From NCBI GenBank assembly GCA_003427395.1, contig BFEA01000038.1:194321-215241 (forward strand): a stretch of DNA of 20,921 bases. The letters are read 5' to 3'. The stretch comes from Chara braunii (taxonomy: Eukaryota > Streptophyta > Charophyceae > Charales > Characeae). The stretch's first letter is position 1; each line of letters opens with the position of its first letter. Positions 1-11,155 of this stretch are shown here, piece after piece. Both the position numbers and the translations under genes were made by a program. Below the pieces are notes generated by a model. It saw only the letters and a program-made list of their open reading frames with translations, searched no databases and was not told the DNA's origin.

Positions 1-280
1 TGAAACTCATTATAGCTGTATTTGGAGCAACTATCGGTCTAGATACACCAATAATGACCGTGTTTTCTCTCTTCAGCAGAAGACAGTAGAGGCTCATACA
101 TAACACTCATTATAGCTGTGTATTTGGAGCGGCTATCAGTCTAGATACATGACGTGCTCACACATGACACTCATTATAGCTGTACTTGGTGCAGCTATGA
201 GTCTTAGACTCTAGATACACAACGATAATAACCGCATTCTCTCTCTTTGGCAGAAGACTGTCTGTAAAGGCTCATACAGG
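1..280. repeat. Triplicated short element (MITE-like), middle copy internally deleted
   Basis: Three tandem copies share the core ACTCATTATAGCTGTATTTG followed by a GGAGC..CTATC..GTCTAGATACA tract. They start near 5, 104 and 168. The first and third continue into an AATAATGACCG / AATAACCG segment and then a C/T-rich stretch ending in AGAAGAC..GT..AGGCTCATACA. The middle copy jumps from the TAGATACA segment straight to the GCTCACACATGA end, so it lacks the centre. The same core, in reverse orientation, lies inside an inverted-repeat element at about 18664-18772, so I read this as a dispersed family. No coding capacity is seen. Confidence 0.75.
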
Positions 281-1345
281 ATGCCAAGTCCAAACTTCCA
301 ATTTTCAATAAACACACGCAGCGCAGTACAGGCGCACATACCGCCATCGAAACACCTAAAAGATGCATGAATGCAGCATGTTCACAAAACAAAGCAAAAA
401 CAAAAAACTACAGTGCAAATCCAGTTTCATAGACGGTTACAAAAAAAAAAAAAAAAAAAACAACAACTATGGTACAGACTGCTACAGAGTCTACAGACCT
501 GCTTTGCTTTGATACAAGCTTGCAATAGAGAACGGCCACTTTAACGAGAGCGTCGTCCTTTCAGGTAGTTTTAGACAAAGCCAATGGGAAACAGAGCCAC
601 TTTGGAACTATTGACGGTAGAAGCTCGAATCCAATCAACCATGGTTTTCCTTCTCTCGCCTTTCAAGACGGAAGTCGACAACTTAGAAAAAATCCAAAAT
701 CCTCTCCACATTGTGAATGGGCCTCTGCTTATCACAGGGGGGGGGGGTCCATTTGGGGGTGGAGGGAGAAATGGGGAGCAGGTAGCTCCTAGACCAATAC
801 GAGTTCCAAGACATGGACCATGGAAAGCCGATCCTTATGGTGGCAGCGCAAGTGCGAACACGGCTTGAGATGCACGACGCTCGTGCACAGCGCTTACCTC
901 CCTCGCAGAACCAAGTCTGAGCACGAACTTCTTCCGCAAATGAGCGCAAGGGGAGAAGGCAAGGCAGGCAAGGAAGAAGAGCTTTCCCCGCCGCTCGGCA
1001 ATTCACAATACCCATTCACAATGCTTGCCTACCTCGCATTGCCGACGAAGAGACTTCAGTTTGAGAGCCTCGGCAAGGAGGAAAGCGATAAAGAAGACTT
1101 TTCCAAGCGGCCGACCTTGGCCAGATCATCGCATAGGGGATGACACACTCCATTGTCCACCAGAAGATATGAACAAGCAGCAAATGAACACGAAGGTGCA
1201 ATGTTTGCTACACATTCAACGACAGTGAATATAGGAAAAAAGATAAGAATCCTCGCACCGGAAAGTGTCGAGAGTTGTCTCACTGATGTCAAAACACCAC
1301 CCTGATAAGCCTAAAACAAATCTACAAGCGACTGACGAAACAAAC
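281..1345. other. 3' flank of NOT1, no gene seen
   Basis: This stretch lies downstream of the minus-strand NOT1 gene and must include its 3' UTR. I see no convincing coding region; the short ORFs here overlap each other and have no recognisable composition. Low-complexity tracts are a 20-base A run at about 441-460, which is a T run on the gene's strand and therefore not its poly(A) tail, and a G run near 739-748. No clear polyadenylation signal was identified on the minus strand. Confidence 0.6.
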
Positions 1346-1348
1346 GCG

Positions 1349-1504
1349 ATACCTTCGTGACCGTAGCCTGCATGGTGGCACGGACAGAACGGCGCTGGAA
1401 GTCCTCGCCGGCTGTCGGCTGCTTCGCCGCAAAGCTACCAAAGCCCCTTCGTTACCGTAGCCTGCACGGTTGCACGGACAGAAGGGCGCCGCAGAACTCC
1501 TCTC
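1349..1504. repeat. Imperfect direct repeat at the 3' end of NOT1
   Basis: Two copies of roughly 55-60 bp, offset by 94 bp, share CTTCGT.ACCGTAGCCTGCA followed by CGG.TG.CACGGACAGAA.GGCGC and end in a .TCCTC block. The first copy is at about 1351-1410 and the second at about 1445-1504, so the second ends exactly at the NOT1 stop codon. It looks like a local duplication in the 3' UTR just beyond the coding end. Confidence 0.7.
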
Positions 1505-4500
1505 AGGCTCGCAGCTGCTCCGCTGTCAAACTCGCCATGCGTTCATCGTCTGGGGGTTTCACAGGCGGCGCCATACACGACCGTGCCACGGACTCGAACA
1601 GCTTCTCGATCTCCGGTGCGCAGCGGGTAAACCCATGGCTCCAGAAATTATATCGGGGGTTCTTGATAAGCTCGATGAACGTTATGAGAAGGCCCCACGG
1701 GTGTGGACGGTTGACGATGAGGCGCTCCAACAGCACACGGGTTATTTGCTCCTGGATGATCTCCTGGTTGGCATCCGCGAAAAGGTAGAGGAGAACGCAG
1801 GAGAAGTAATGTGTGTGATTGTTCGGATACCTCAGTTGATTGGCGATAGCATTGAGAAACAGGTAACGGCCATCGGTATCAAGGTCTGTGATGAGTTTCT
1901 GGAAGATATCAGTCGGCGCGCTCTGCGTGATCGACGGGGTCGGTGCGGCCATCTGCTGGGGCGACGTTTTACTCTGTAATTGCTGTATTGCCTGCATTCC
2001 AACATACAGAACCAAGGAGTTGACCAGAGGAACGTTGTACCTAGTCCCGCACTGCAGAGCCTCCTGAGGCGACAGCAACAAGCGTTGCTTGAGATCCGAG
2101 AGGAAAGTCGGTGGCTCCCTTGTCTTCAAGTACTCGTCTACGTCGCTTTTCATCTGCTTCATTCGCAAGGCCAGATCGACCTCTGACAGGATTCTCGGAG
2201 ACTGGCTGATCTCGGGAAGGAGGTCGACCTTCAGGTTCGGCGTAAACGGATCAGGCAGGCGCATATTGCGAGGGAATGCGCTCAAAATGAGATTCCGCAT
2301 CTGAATGCAGCTGGGAGGAATGACATCACAAAAGCTGAAGTGATTGTCGCACAGGAACTCGGGGAAATCGTGGAGAAGCACAAGCAACACTCGAAGGGTA
2401 CCCTTGTAAAGAAGTCGAACCGGCTCGCTCAGATCAGCGTTTCTCAGGTAGGGCTCCATGAATTTGAAAAGGGCAACCAGCAGCTTCTGAAACAACGGCC
2501 AACCCTTCTGTTGATTCGCTTGCAAAAGCTTTGACATGAGCATCCGATGGCTCACGAGTTCCAACCACGCAAAGCTGAAACCGGGCACCCGCAACGGCTG
2601 AAGTCCGTACAGCGCTGACCCGAAGGCTGTCAGAACAAGGAAATTGTTAGAGTCCAGATTGTTCGGGTCTGGCTGGTTGAAGTCCATGAACCAATTCACA
2701 AACAGCCGGAAGTATGGCCGCGGATTGAAGGACATTTTCTTCTCATCCGCATCTCTTAAGATCACCTTGAGCATCACACCGAGAACACGATTCAGGAGAT
2801 TGACCTTAGACATTGCATTGTTCCCCGAAGGATCAACGTAGAACTTCACGAGGAGCACCACAAGCTTCGAGTACATGTCGATTGCTGTGAAGACCAAGGT
2901 CCCTTGGGAGCCGCCAGAGTTATCGGCAGTGCTGAGAGAGTGGGCAACCGCCAGCTCCGTGAGGAGACGGAAAAAGCGGTCGGATATGTCATCTCCCTTG
3001 AGCAGCCCGGAGAGCTGAAGCCGCGATATGTACAGTGCATAAGCCTTCTCCCCACCGACCGGGGAGTCGCAAATCTGCGCCCAGTCCTCAAAGAGGGCGC
3101 CAACCTTTTCGCGCAGCCCAACAGGGTCACCGGCTGCACCTTCCTGGTTCCCACCCTTCCCTTCCTCTTTCACAACAGCAGCCCTGCCTGAACCAGACTT
3201 CTTCTCGGCCTTCATTCGCCCTTTATCCTCCTTTGCTCCAACAGCGCCGTACTGCCCTCCATCCGACGTTGCCGAGTTCCTTGCAAGGTCGACAAGCTGC
3301 TGCAGCGATTCGTTCGAGTTTGGGCGCTGTGCGATCTTTGAAAGCGCATCTATAACATTAAAAAGCTCTGTCACATTCACGATTGGCTCCTGGACGATGC
3401 ACGTCTTCACTAGATGGATTGCGAAATCTGTGGCATTGGCATTCCGTCCCCCATCCACCAGCTTCACCAAATGCAGGTTATACTCCGAGAGACTGATCAA
3501 ACCCGAACGAATAAGCCCAACCGTTACCTCCAGATTCAACTTCCTCTCTTCGTCCGAATAGATTACCCAGCTCGTGATCTCTTTCACCACACGCTTGCAG
3601 ACCGTCCTTATTCCCTCCAGAATAACAAGATGGACAGACAGGTGGAACTGGTGAAACTGGGTGCCACCATCCTCATAAAGCCGCTTGAACTCCATCTGGG
3701 CGATTGCAATAGCAGCTTCATCTCTGCTAATGCACTGCGTTACGATTTCCGGAACGTCGGCCACCAGGGCTCTTATCTCGTGATCCGCTGGAAGAGCCGC
3801 ATAAACCTGTTGTGAGACCTTGCCCACCAGCATGTCTATTTTAAGAGAGACAAGATGGTACTTCTCCATGGCCTCGCTGATACTCAGAATTGGCTCCACA
3901 GACCCTGCCCCTGCCTGATCAAGCGGGGATGCATTAGAGGGCCCCATAGACAGAGCTTTCGCTTGGGCAGGAATTTCCGCAGCAGAATCCATCATCACAG
4001 TCGGGCCCGTCGCTCCTGTATGAAAGCCCAGTCCAAACCCCATGTCAGATAAGCTCCGAGTGTTTTGCTCTTGCTGCATGCCCGCAGCGGCTGCCAGAGG
4101 GAAGTTTGGTGATGCCCTCATATGCGGAGGGGGAGTGGCACGCCCGATATCCTCAAACATTCCTGCACTCATAGGCTGCATGCCAAGAGTCCCGATCGGC
4201 ATTGACGCCAGATTCACACCTCCTACACCTTGCACGGTGGCAACCCCCATCTGCACAGGCCCATTAAACCCAGGCAAACTCTGCTGGACCATCTGGTTCA
4301 GGCTGTACGGCTGCAGAGGCATCCGCCCTCCAGGGGCAGGTCCTGCATTGGCTGCGGTTGCAGGAGGAGCACCACCAGGCTGTTGCATATTAGGTGGTGA
4401 CATCTGCTGAGGCGTGCTCGGTGACTGCCCAGCTTGCCAGTGAAGTCTCCCAAAGTCCTCGTAGACACGGTGCTGTGCCGGCGACAAGCATCCAAGCTTT

Positions 4501-6369
4501 GGCCTCAGAGCCTCCGGCAGTCTAGCGAGATTCGAGTACAGGGACTCGTAGTAAGCTGCACCAAGCGCATCGCGCTGCTGCCTCCGGCGAATGAGAGCAG
4601 CTCCCAGGTTCTCTTCCAAATCCCTCAGCGCCTTCTCAGTTGCTGCTTTCTCAATCACAGCGCATCCAAGATCCAGATACTCGTTGGTTATCAGCTGAAC
4701 TGCCTGCTCTAGTATCTCTCCAGACAGGCTTCCCTGGAGCAGGGTGCCCAGATTTAGATTCATCGCGTTCCTCAGCGGCTCCTTGCAAGTCACATGAGCC
4801 AGGCTGCCAGCCAAACTCGCCACCATCAAATTTGCTGCCCGGTGTATACGTCCTTCCTCCGCCTCCAGAGCATAATCCTTCATCACCAGTTCCCTGGTCG
4901 TCATGCATGCAATAGTGACGCTCCTCTCCACTGCAGGTGATATGATCTCTCTGATTGCACGGTCCATTGCCTGCGGCACAATCCTTGGCAGTTGAAGCTG
5001 ACTATGAAGCTGACTAAGCCCTGCCAGCTTCGAGTTATGCACAACCATCGATGCAAGATTGTTCGGCACAGCCATCTGTACCTGCAGTTGTTGTTGCATG
5101 TTGTATGCCGATTGCGCGACATTAGCGTTTTGAACCATGCCTTGATTAGCCAAAGTCACACGCTCTGCCCCCACAACACCAGCCTTCTCTTCCACTTCTC
5201 CGGCTGTCTGCATCGGCAAGACATGGGCAGCAGCCATAGAGGGTGCTTGCAAAGGTGCCCCGCCAGGAGCTGGCTGATGTGTGGCCATGGATCGAAGTCC
5301 GCCTCCAGCAGCAGAACCATCTGCTCCCGCACCATACTGGATCTGGTGGCCAATTGAGACTGCTGCTGCTGATGGGGTGGGTTCGGGCAGCGATGCTGCG
5401 TGAGCAATTCCTGCATCCTTGTTTGAGAAGTCGGGGTTGTTTTCCATTTCCCGAGGACGCCCCTTCAAGAGCTGTGTGGGCTTCAAGTCCTTCATGTCCA
5501 CAGAAAGGTTTTTGAAAAGCACCTCGATATCGAACTTGATGTTCATCTTCAGATTCGGCAGGTGAGCTATCTCGGCAAGAAGGTTCAAGATCCCCATCGT
5601 CCACGGATTTGGAGGCTGGTAAGCGATGCTCGCCTGGCATGGCTCCAGGATTTTCGATGTAAACGGAACAACAGCAATCATCGAACCCTTTTCGTAGGCC
5701 TCAATAAGGAGGGACTTGGGATCAATCTCACGTGCCAACAGCGACTTGTTTCGACCGATGGTCAGTCTGCCAAGCCAGCTGCCGAGGTTCTTCAGCAGCG
5801 ATCTCTCCTCTGAGCTCGACTTAATCAGCTCCGATCTGAGCAGAACCTTGCAGTTTTCGTAAGCCGCCTTGACTATCTCCTTCTGAAGGTTTTTCGAGTT
5901 AATTTTGTCCATGAACTTCATGTACAGCTCGTGAAAGTTGGGCTCGATACTTGCCCTTTTCATCACCATGTACTGGGCAAACCAAGGGTAATACTGCTCC
6001 TTCAAGATGTCCATAAGCTCCTTGGACTTGCCATCAATATTCGCCAATGAGATGTTGTTGATGATGAATGCAACCTTATCTTGGACCTCCTGAGAGGGAA
6101 CCTCGATAGGCGGTCCTTCCCGGCGCTCAGCAGCGGCAACGAGGGTCTCTATATTCAACGCATGTCCAAAGCCTGGAGTCTTCAACGAGCTCCGCATCAC
6201 CCCTGCTGCTCCTGTTGGCTGTCCATTTGCTGTTAGCCTATGGACATGATCTTGGCCACCTCCGCTCCTTACCGGAACTATCACCTGCCTGCCCGCACCT
6301 ATCGAAGCCAACATCTCTACTGGTGCAGTGTCCGGCGCAGCACCTTGTGGCTGCTGATGGGAAGTCTGT

Positions 6370-6417
<48 letters not shown>

Positions 6418-9191
6418 TGTGTTGGCTGCAAGGAAGAAGTTGGCTGTGGCTGCTGTTGTGTGCCCGTGATTGGCGATCCCGGCTTTGCAAGCGTCGCCAA
6501 CGACAGTCCTGCTAGCTTTTGAACGCTATCGTCAGCAATCGACAATTGCCATTGAACTGCAGGTTTTGGAAGAGCCTGGAGACCGGCAAGCTGCCCGTTC
6601 ATGGACTCGGGAAGCGGGACTGCGGCACTCGAAGTCAGATCAGCCTGGGTTGCAGGAGCACAGTTCCTGATGGTTTTGATGTACTCCACAATATCCCGGT
6701 GCTTTTCATGCATGTGTGGGATCTGTAAGATCTGGTTGCAGTACTGTGGCCACTCACGAAGGCGATCCATGAACTGCTGCAAAGCAATCAAGCCAAACGC
6801 TGACATCTTCGAGTCCGGAGATTTTCGCAGAGCATCGAGAACGCAACGCAGCGCTATCCCCAAGGTTATCGCAGACACAAGCTGGTTGGAAATGAGTGAG
6901 CCAAACAAAACTGCAGTCGTGTGAAGATAGTTTTCCGGGTAACTGGGGAAGAAGCGGTACTCGTCAAAGAGGCACTGTATCATGCACGCAAAGATCTCCT
7001 CCTCCCTCTGGTTGTTCGACTTGCTGAAGCTCTTTAACATCTCCACAACCTCGGTTATTTTCATCTGACCATTGTACACCTTCTGGAAGTAGGAGTTGGC
7101 TTCCTCTTCAATGTCAGTTGCAAACATTTCTGGTGTAGCCTGCTCAGATCCCACCATGCCCAGTTTCGGATGCATTTTCACTGCCAAGGCATACATTTGC
7201 GTTGCTTCATCAGCCAATTCCGTTGAGACATGCTGACTGCTTGCTCGTAGCAGCTTGAAAAAGATCGCCATCGTTTCGAGAGAGAGGTTGATAATCGGTC
7301 CTGTACGCTGAACTGCTTGCCCGGCCACCGGCTGACCATCTTGGTGAGCATCGCTGACCACCTTGTCCCGCAGGAACCTCAACACCGCCTGATACAGAGA
7401 ATTGCGATGGGTCGTTATCCCATCCTGAAGCCATTTCTCCAGGTTCAAAAACTCCCTCCTTGAAGCGAGAGCCGCCAAATCAATCGCAAAAGAGAAGGGC
7501 GTCCTCTCTAGCACCGTTCGCAGCTCCTTCAAATCTTGGCAAACGTCAAGAATCCGTGCAATCATGCTCGGATCCTTGGAATGCGCCTCCACCATTGAAC
7601 TTATGACAACTGTTTTGTTGAGAGGCCACAGGAGATGCATAACCGTGCTCGAATTTGGGTGGTTTGCCAGATAAATTGGCATCAAAGATGAGATGACCTC
7701 CGCCTGAAGAAGGTTCCATGGTGTCTTGACCTGTGCCACTCCGAGGAGCAGTACTTCGGCACAATGTTTCTGTGGATATTCCAGCAGCGGGCGAACGTTG
7801 GACAGGTGGCCTGCCTCTGCCAAGAGGCAGAGCATTTCCAAAAGGTCGAGAGACAGCCATGCATGATTCGGTGTGCCATATGGTGACTTGTGTCCGTGCA
7901 AGCCTTCCACTGGCGGTTGTTTCCGAGGAGAGTCGGCAAATGAGAACAGCTCTAGCCCTGCTGTAACCGCATGCCGCAGGAATGATATCTGACCTTCAGC
8001 ATTCTGCCATACCCTGCCACAGACTGCCATGACAGGAAATGGATCTGCGCATAGTCTCGTGTAAATGGTCATCAACAGCACAAATGCTTTCTGATCGGAC
8101 ACCAAGAATCCCTCGTGATCAAACCCCTCTGCAACTTTCGCCGAGCTGAAGGTTGAAACCGTCTGCTTTATGGCCTCCACGACAGCATCAATATTCCAGC
8201 TTGTCAGCGCTGGCGAGGAGTCCGATGCAGTGCTTCCACCTCCTGCAACACTGCTGCCACTACTGCTGACTTGGGCTGTAAACAAGGCTGTGGTGAATGT
8301 GTGATGAACGACCCCTAGTGGATCCGCCTCCCCCCCATGGGACCGCACCATCATCCCTATAACGCGAGCAATCTCCTCCTCGTTCAGGGTAGGAAAGAGG
8401 GCCAGCACCTCCTTGCAGTGCTCTGCAGATACCGAGCACCTATACCCAAGCTCCTCCATGACATCGGCTACATGTCCCGATGACTTTAGCTCGGCAGCCA
8501 TATCTGCAAAACCCGAAACGGTTGAAGCTGATTCAGCAAAGAAATCCCTCAGGCAGTCCACATCATGTACGTCATCCATCAGCAACGGTTTCTGCACAAG
8601 AGGTACCTCCGGCTGAGAGCGAAGCTCGGCTGTGGCCTCCCGAAACGGCCCAACCAGTCGTGAGAACCGCTCATTGTTCTGAACGAGAAGCAGCAACCTC
8701 GTCAAGAGGGACTCGGGTAGGGGCCCAGCCGCACCGGGGTTCTCACACACCTCGGACAACTTCTCGAGAAGGAACCTCTCCCCTTCAAGGCTCCAGTTAC
8801 TGCTCTCCGCCTCAGTGAGTGCGAGTCCTAGTGCCAACTGCTGGTGAAGTGGAAGCTTGACTGTCTTGGTCAGATCTGAGAGGAAGTCTTCCGCAACAAC
8901 TTTGGGGATCAATGCCACAGCCTGACAAATCAGAGAGGCAAAGTTCGGCTGCGCCACAAGTTTCTCAAAGACTGACAGCAGCAAGTGTATCTTAGGTTGC
9001 TGATTCTGTGTCTTCCCATCAGGATCCAGCTTCTGCTCCAAGCAGACGCGAAGGAGAATAAGACTTCCATCGGGGCCATACAAGTCTGCGAGTTGGTTCG
9101 ACTCCACAAGAACTGCTTTCAAGTTCTTCTTGCTCAGGTTGGCAATCAAATTGCCAATATGGCTAGCAAGCGAAGGCGCAAACGACACCAT
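1503..9191 (-). CDS. CNOT1: CCR4-NOT transcription complex subunit 1 (NOT1/CNOT1), complete, single exon
   Basis: NOT1 is the scaffold of the cytoplasmic CCR4-NOT deadenylase, holding the CAF1-CCR4 nucleases and the NOT2/NOT3 and NOT9/NOT10/NOT11 modules on target mRNAs. The 2562-residue frame runs from ATG at 9191 to TGA at 1503. Seen in order: N-terminal helical/HEAT-type region (1-680); a TTP-binding-like MIF4G segment (about 690-865, starting near PEMFATDIEEEANSYFQKVY); a Q/P/S linker with 16 glutamines at 925-940; the CAF1-binding MIF4G domain (about 1025-1250, with YYPWFAQYMVMKRA); the NOT9-binding DUF3819 region (about 1400-1585, with RAIREIISPAVERSVTIA); a G/P/M/Q-rich linker; and the NOT2/3-binding C-terminal superfamily homology domain (about 2100-2560, with PRPYFRLFVNWFMDFNQPD). 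It is slightly longer than the roughly 2400 residues usual for plants and animals, mainly through linkers. TGA at 9231-9233 closes the frame upstream, making 9191 the first in-frame ATG, with A at -3 and G at +4. No intron interrupts the frame, which is unusual for plant NOT1. Confidence 0.96.
6369..6422 (-). repeat. CAG/CTG repeat encoding the NOT1 polyglutamine tract
   Basis: On the plus strand this is a nearly pure (CTG)n run; on the coding strand it is CAG codons plus one CAA, encoding 16 consecutive glutamines (about residues 925-940). It sits in the disordered linker between the TTP-binding-like and CAF1-binding domains, flanked by further QQ-rich sequence. Length polymorphism is likely at such a tract. 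Confidence 0.95.
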
Positions 9192-9241
9192 CGTGCCGCC
9201 TGCCCCAGCTCCTTTTCCTCTTCCTTCTTCTCAGCGACCAT
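9146..9241 (-). CDS. Upstream ORF overlapping the NOT1 start (31 codons)
   Basis: On the gene strand an ATG at 9241-9239 opens a 31-codon frame, beginning MVAEKKEEEKELGQ. It is out of frame with NOT1, passes over the NOT1 ATG and stops at 9148-9146. If this stretch is in the mature leader, ribosomes that start here would bypass the NOT1 start, a classic inhibitory arrangement. It may instead be intronic, because a consensus splice donor lies upstream at about 9339. There is no evidence that the peptide itself has a function. Confidence 0.3.
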   Translation of the reverse strand: MVAEKKEEEKELGQAARWCRLRLRLLAILAI

Positions 9242-9345
9242 GTAACAGAAGATCCAACAAAGCATTCAACGGGCCCAACCACACCAAGAACAAAAGATGA
9301 CATACCACGAAATTACAGAAACACCTGCTAGCGGCTTACCTTGAC
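9192..9345 (-). promoter_or_regulatory. NOT1 5' leader with a candidate leader intron
   Basis: Reading the minus strand, GTGTCAAG|GTAAGC at about 9339 is a strong consensus splice donor. Downstream of it comes a T/G-rich stretch (about 9250-9300 on the plus strand) and several possible acceptor AGs, including CTGAG near 9230 and GGGGCAG near 9200, before the ATG at 9191. A leader intron of about 110-140 bp would therefore fit. No TATA box or other core promoter element could be assigned with confidence further upstream. Confidence 0.35.
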
Positions 9346-9577
9346 ACCAGCCTGCTCCCCCAGCAAAGGAAGACATCCACCTATGAGGCTCTGCTCAACC
9401 TACACACCACACTCCGGCGGCCTCCGCAGATAGGGACACGCTTCTTGCTCCAGATAGAGAAAAAAAAAAGATACAGCTACGAGAAAAAAGGAATACACAG
9501 AACTTACAAAGATGATGCAATGCCCTGATTATGCAAAATGCAATACAATGTGCTCTGCCAGAGGGGGAATCCAACCC
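9346..9577. other. NOT1 upstream flank, no gene seen
   Basis: This is probably the promoter-proximal region of NOT1. It contains an A run near 9460-9470 and a second A/G-rich patch. No open reading frame with recognisable composition and no clear core promoter motif was found. Confidence 0.4.
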
Positions 9578-10008
9578 TTCAGCCACTGAGGTGCTCCCCG
9601 CGACTCGAAGGGAGGAGAGGTGGTTAGTCCCCCTGCAACCAGTTCCGCACACGTCACTCCGTCATTCCTAAGCTCTTCTTCTACCAAACAGTTTCACCCC
9701 ATGCTCACAACCCTGACCTATGGACATTCCCTGGAAGCAATCCCCCCCTTACACACCCTGCCTCACTGCATCACTATGGCAATTGCCCACACCCTACAGC
9801 CACTGAGGAGGTGCTTCCCACATCAGGAAAGGAGAGGTGGTTCCCCCCCTACAACCAGTTCAGCACATGTCACTGCGTCATTTCTAAGCTCTTCTCCTAC
9901 CCCGCCATTTCACCCGATGCTCACAACCCTAACCCATGGACATTACCTGGAAGCAATCCCTTCCTTACAGACCCTCCCTCACTGCCTCAGTATGGCAATT
10001 GCCCACTT
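9578..10008. repeat. Two-copy tandem duplication, unit about 217 bp
   Basis: The first unit (about 9581-9797) and second unit (about 9798-10008) both begin AGCCACTGAG, then share GGAGAGGTGGTT, a CAACCAGTTC.GCACA.GTCACT block, CTAAGCTCTTCT, ATGCTCACAACCCT, CCTGGAAGCAATCCC and TATGGCAATTGCCCAC. Divergence is roughly 10-15% by eye. A 205-codon open frame (9620-10237) spans both units, but its product is only the repeat read through twice and resembles no protein family I know. Confidence 0.85.
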
Positions 10009-10605
10009 CATCCATACTCCCATGGATGGGCTCTCCCCAGAGCAATGCATACATAACAACAAGCCTGACCAAGGGGCCCTGACAGGACGAGACAGCTCGC
10101 AAACTGTTGTGCAGCTACATCCTACCACTGTCACCACATTCGCCCGCCGCCCAAAACAAGCCCTTATACAGTCACGCCTCGCTCAAACCTGTAGGAAAGT
10201 CTCCAGCTGGAAGAGTACAAACAAAAACCGTGCCTAAGCGAAACAATAGCTAAGTTCTGTTCTATCTCTATGCTCCTAGCATATCCTGACAACCACGTAG
10301 AGTCGGCAGCAAGTGCCTACTAAGGACTGATTTACCGCTTTCAAATGCAAATATACTTTTCATTGTTTTCTTCACACGCTATGACAGGATTCTCTCTACT
10401 CTTCCCCCAAATGGCCACACCAGCCTTCCTGGCCCAAGGAAGACGAGATAGAACGTAAATTCCCCAGCCTTCTGATTCTGTTTCTTGTAAATGCTTCCCA
10501 TGCGTCCAGAGAACCAATTCCGTCAACTCCCAAGCTGCTGCTCTTCAGCATCTGCCGCCCACATTTTGCTGTATCAGGTCAGTGTCCGTGCCCACTAATC
10601 CAGCC
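10009..10605. other. Intergenic stretch, nothing recognisable
   Basis: This stretch has no credible coding region, RNA gene or repeat that I can support. It separates the 217-bp duplication from the next set of tandem duplications. Confidence 0.5.
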
Positions 10606-10955
10606 GCAGGTCAGGTTGGGGCTCAGGACGCCTGCAATGTTGAAAACAAATCCAAGTTAGTTGTCCTGGGAAAAGACAAACCCACAAGCTGTTTGTCGTA
10701 GAAGAATTCGTCAATCGCCCCTACATTTTGCAATATTTCCATGTTGCCCCTGTAAGTTCTAACATTTGCAGGTCAGGTTCTGGCTCAAGAACCCTTCAAT
10801 GTTGGAAACAAATCCAAGTTCGTTCTCCTGGCAAAAGACGAACCAGCATGGGGTTCAGTTTTTGGTCCTGTTTGTTGTGAGAGAATTTGTCAATTGCCTC
10901 TACATTTTACGATAATTTCCAAAGTTGCCCCTCTAATTTCTTATATTTGCAGCGT
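10606..10955. repeat. Two-copy tandem duplication, units about 162 and 185 bp
   Basis: Both units begin GCAGGTCAGGTT. They share GGCTCA.GA, CAATGTTG.AAACAAATCC, AAGTT.GTTCTCCTGG.AAAAGAC, a GAATT.GTCAAT.GCC segment, TCTACATTTT and TTGCCCCT. The copies start at 10606 and 10768. The second has an extra stretch around 10850-10880. A third start (ATTTGCAG) is visible at the end, where the sequence then diverges. Confidence 0.8.
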
Positions 10956-10984
10956 GCCCTTTTCATACCTTCAGCTCTGCCCCA

Positions 10985-11155
10985 GGCCTTTGTAAGATAG
11001 GCATGCAATTTCTGGCATGCCCCCTGGGCCTCCAGTGATTGCACCCTGGTGCCTTCTGGGCAGCTGCAGCATCCCCTAACGACACCCACAACTTTGCGGC
11101 CGGCCCTTGTCAGATGGGCATGCGATTCCTGCCATGCCCCTGGGCCTCCAGTGCT
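10985..11155. repeat. Direct repeat pair of about 48 bp, spaced 116 bp
   Basis: Two copies (about 10989-11037 and 11105-11152) share TTGT.AGAT.GGCATGC.ATT, then CTG.CATGCCCC and CTGGGCCTCCAGTG. This is another local duplication in the same stretch, consistent with repeated slippage or unequal exchange from 9.6 to 11.2 kb. Confidence 0.7.

Noticed and set aside
441-460. Poly(A) tail of a processed NOT1 retrocopy
   Set aside because: The A run is on the plus strand, whereas NOT1 is on the minus strand, so a tail would appear as T here. No matching direct repeats were found.
1357-1979. Plus-strand frames of 143 and 169 codons antisense to NOT1
   Set aside because: They are shadows opposite the conserved NOT1 C-terminal domain, whose minus-strand frame explains the sequence fully.
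9620-10237. 205-codon open frame on the plus strand
   Set aside because: Its product is two readings of the same 217-bp tandem unit followed by unrelated sequence. No family resemblance and no initiation context support it.
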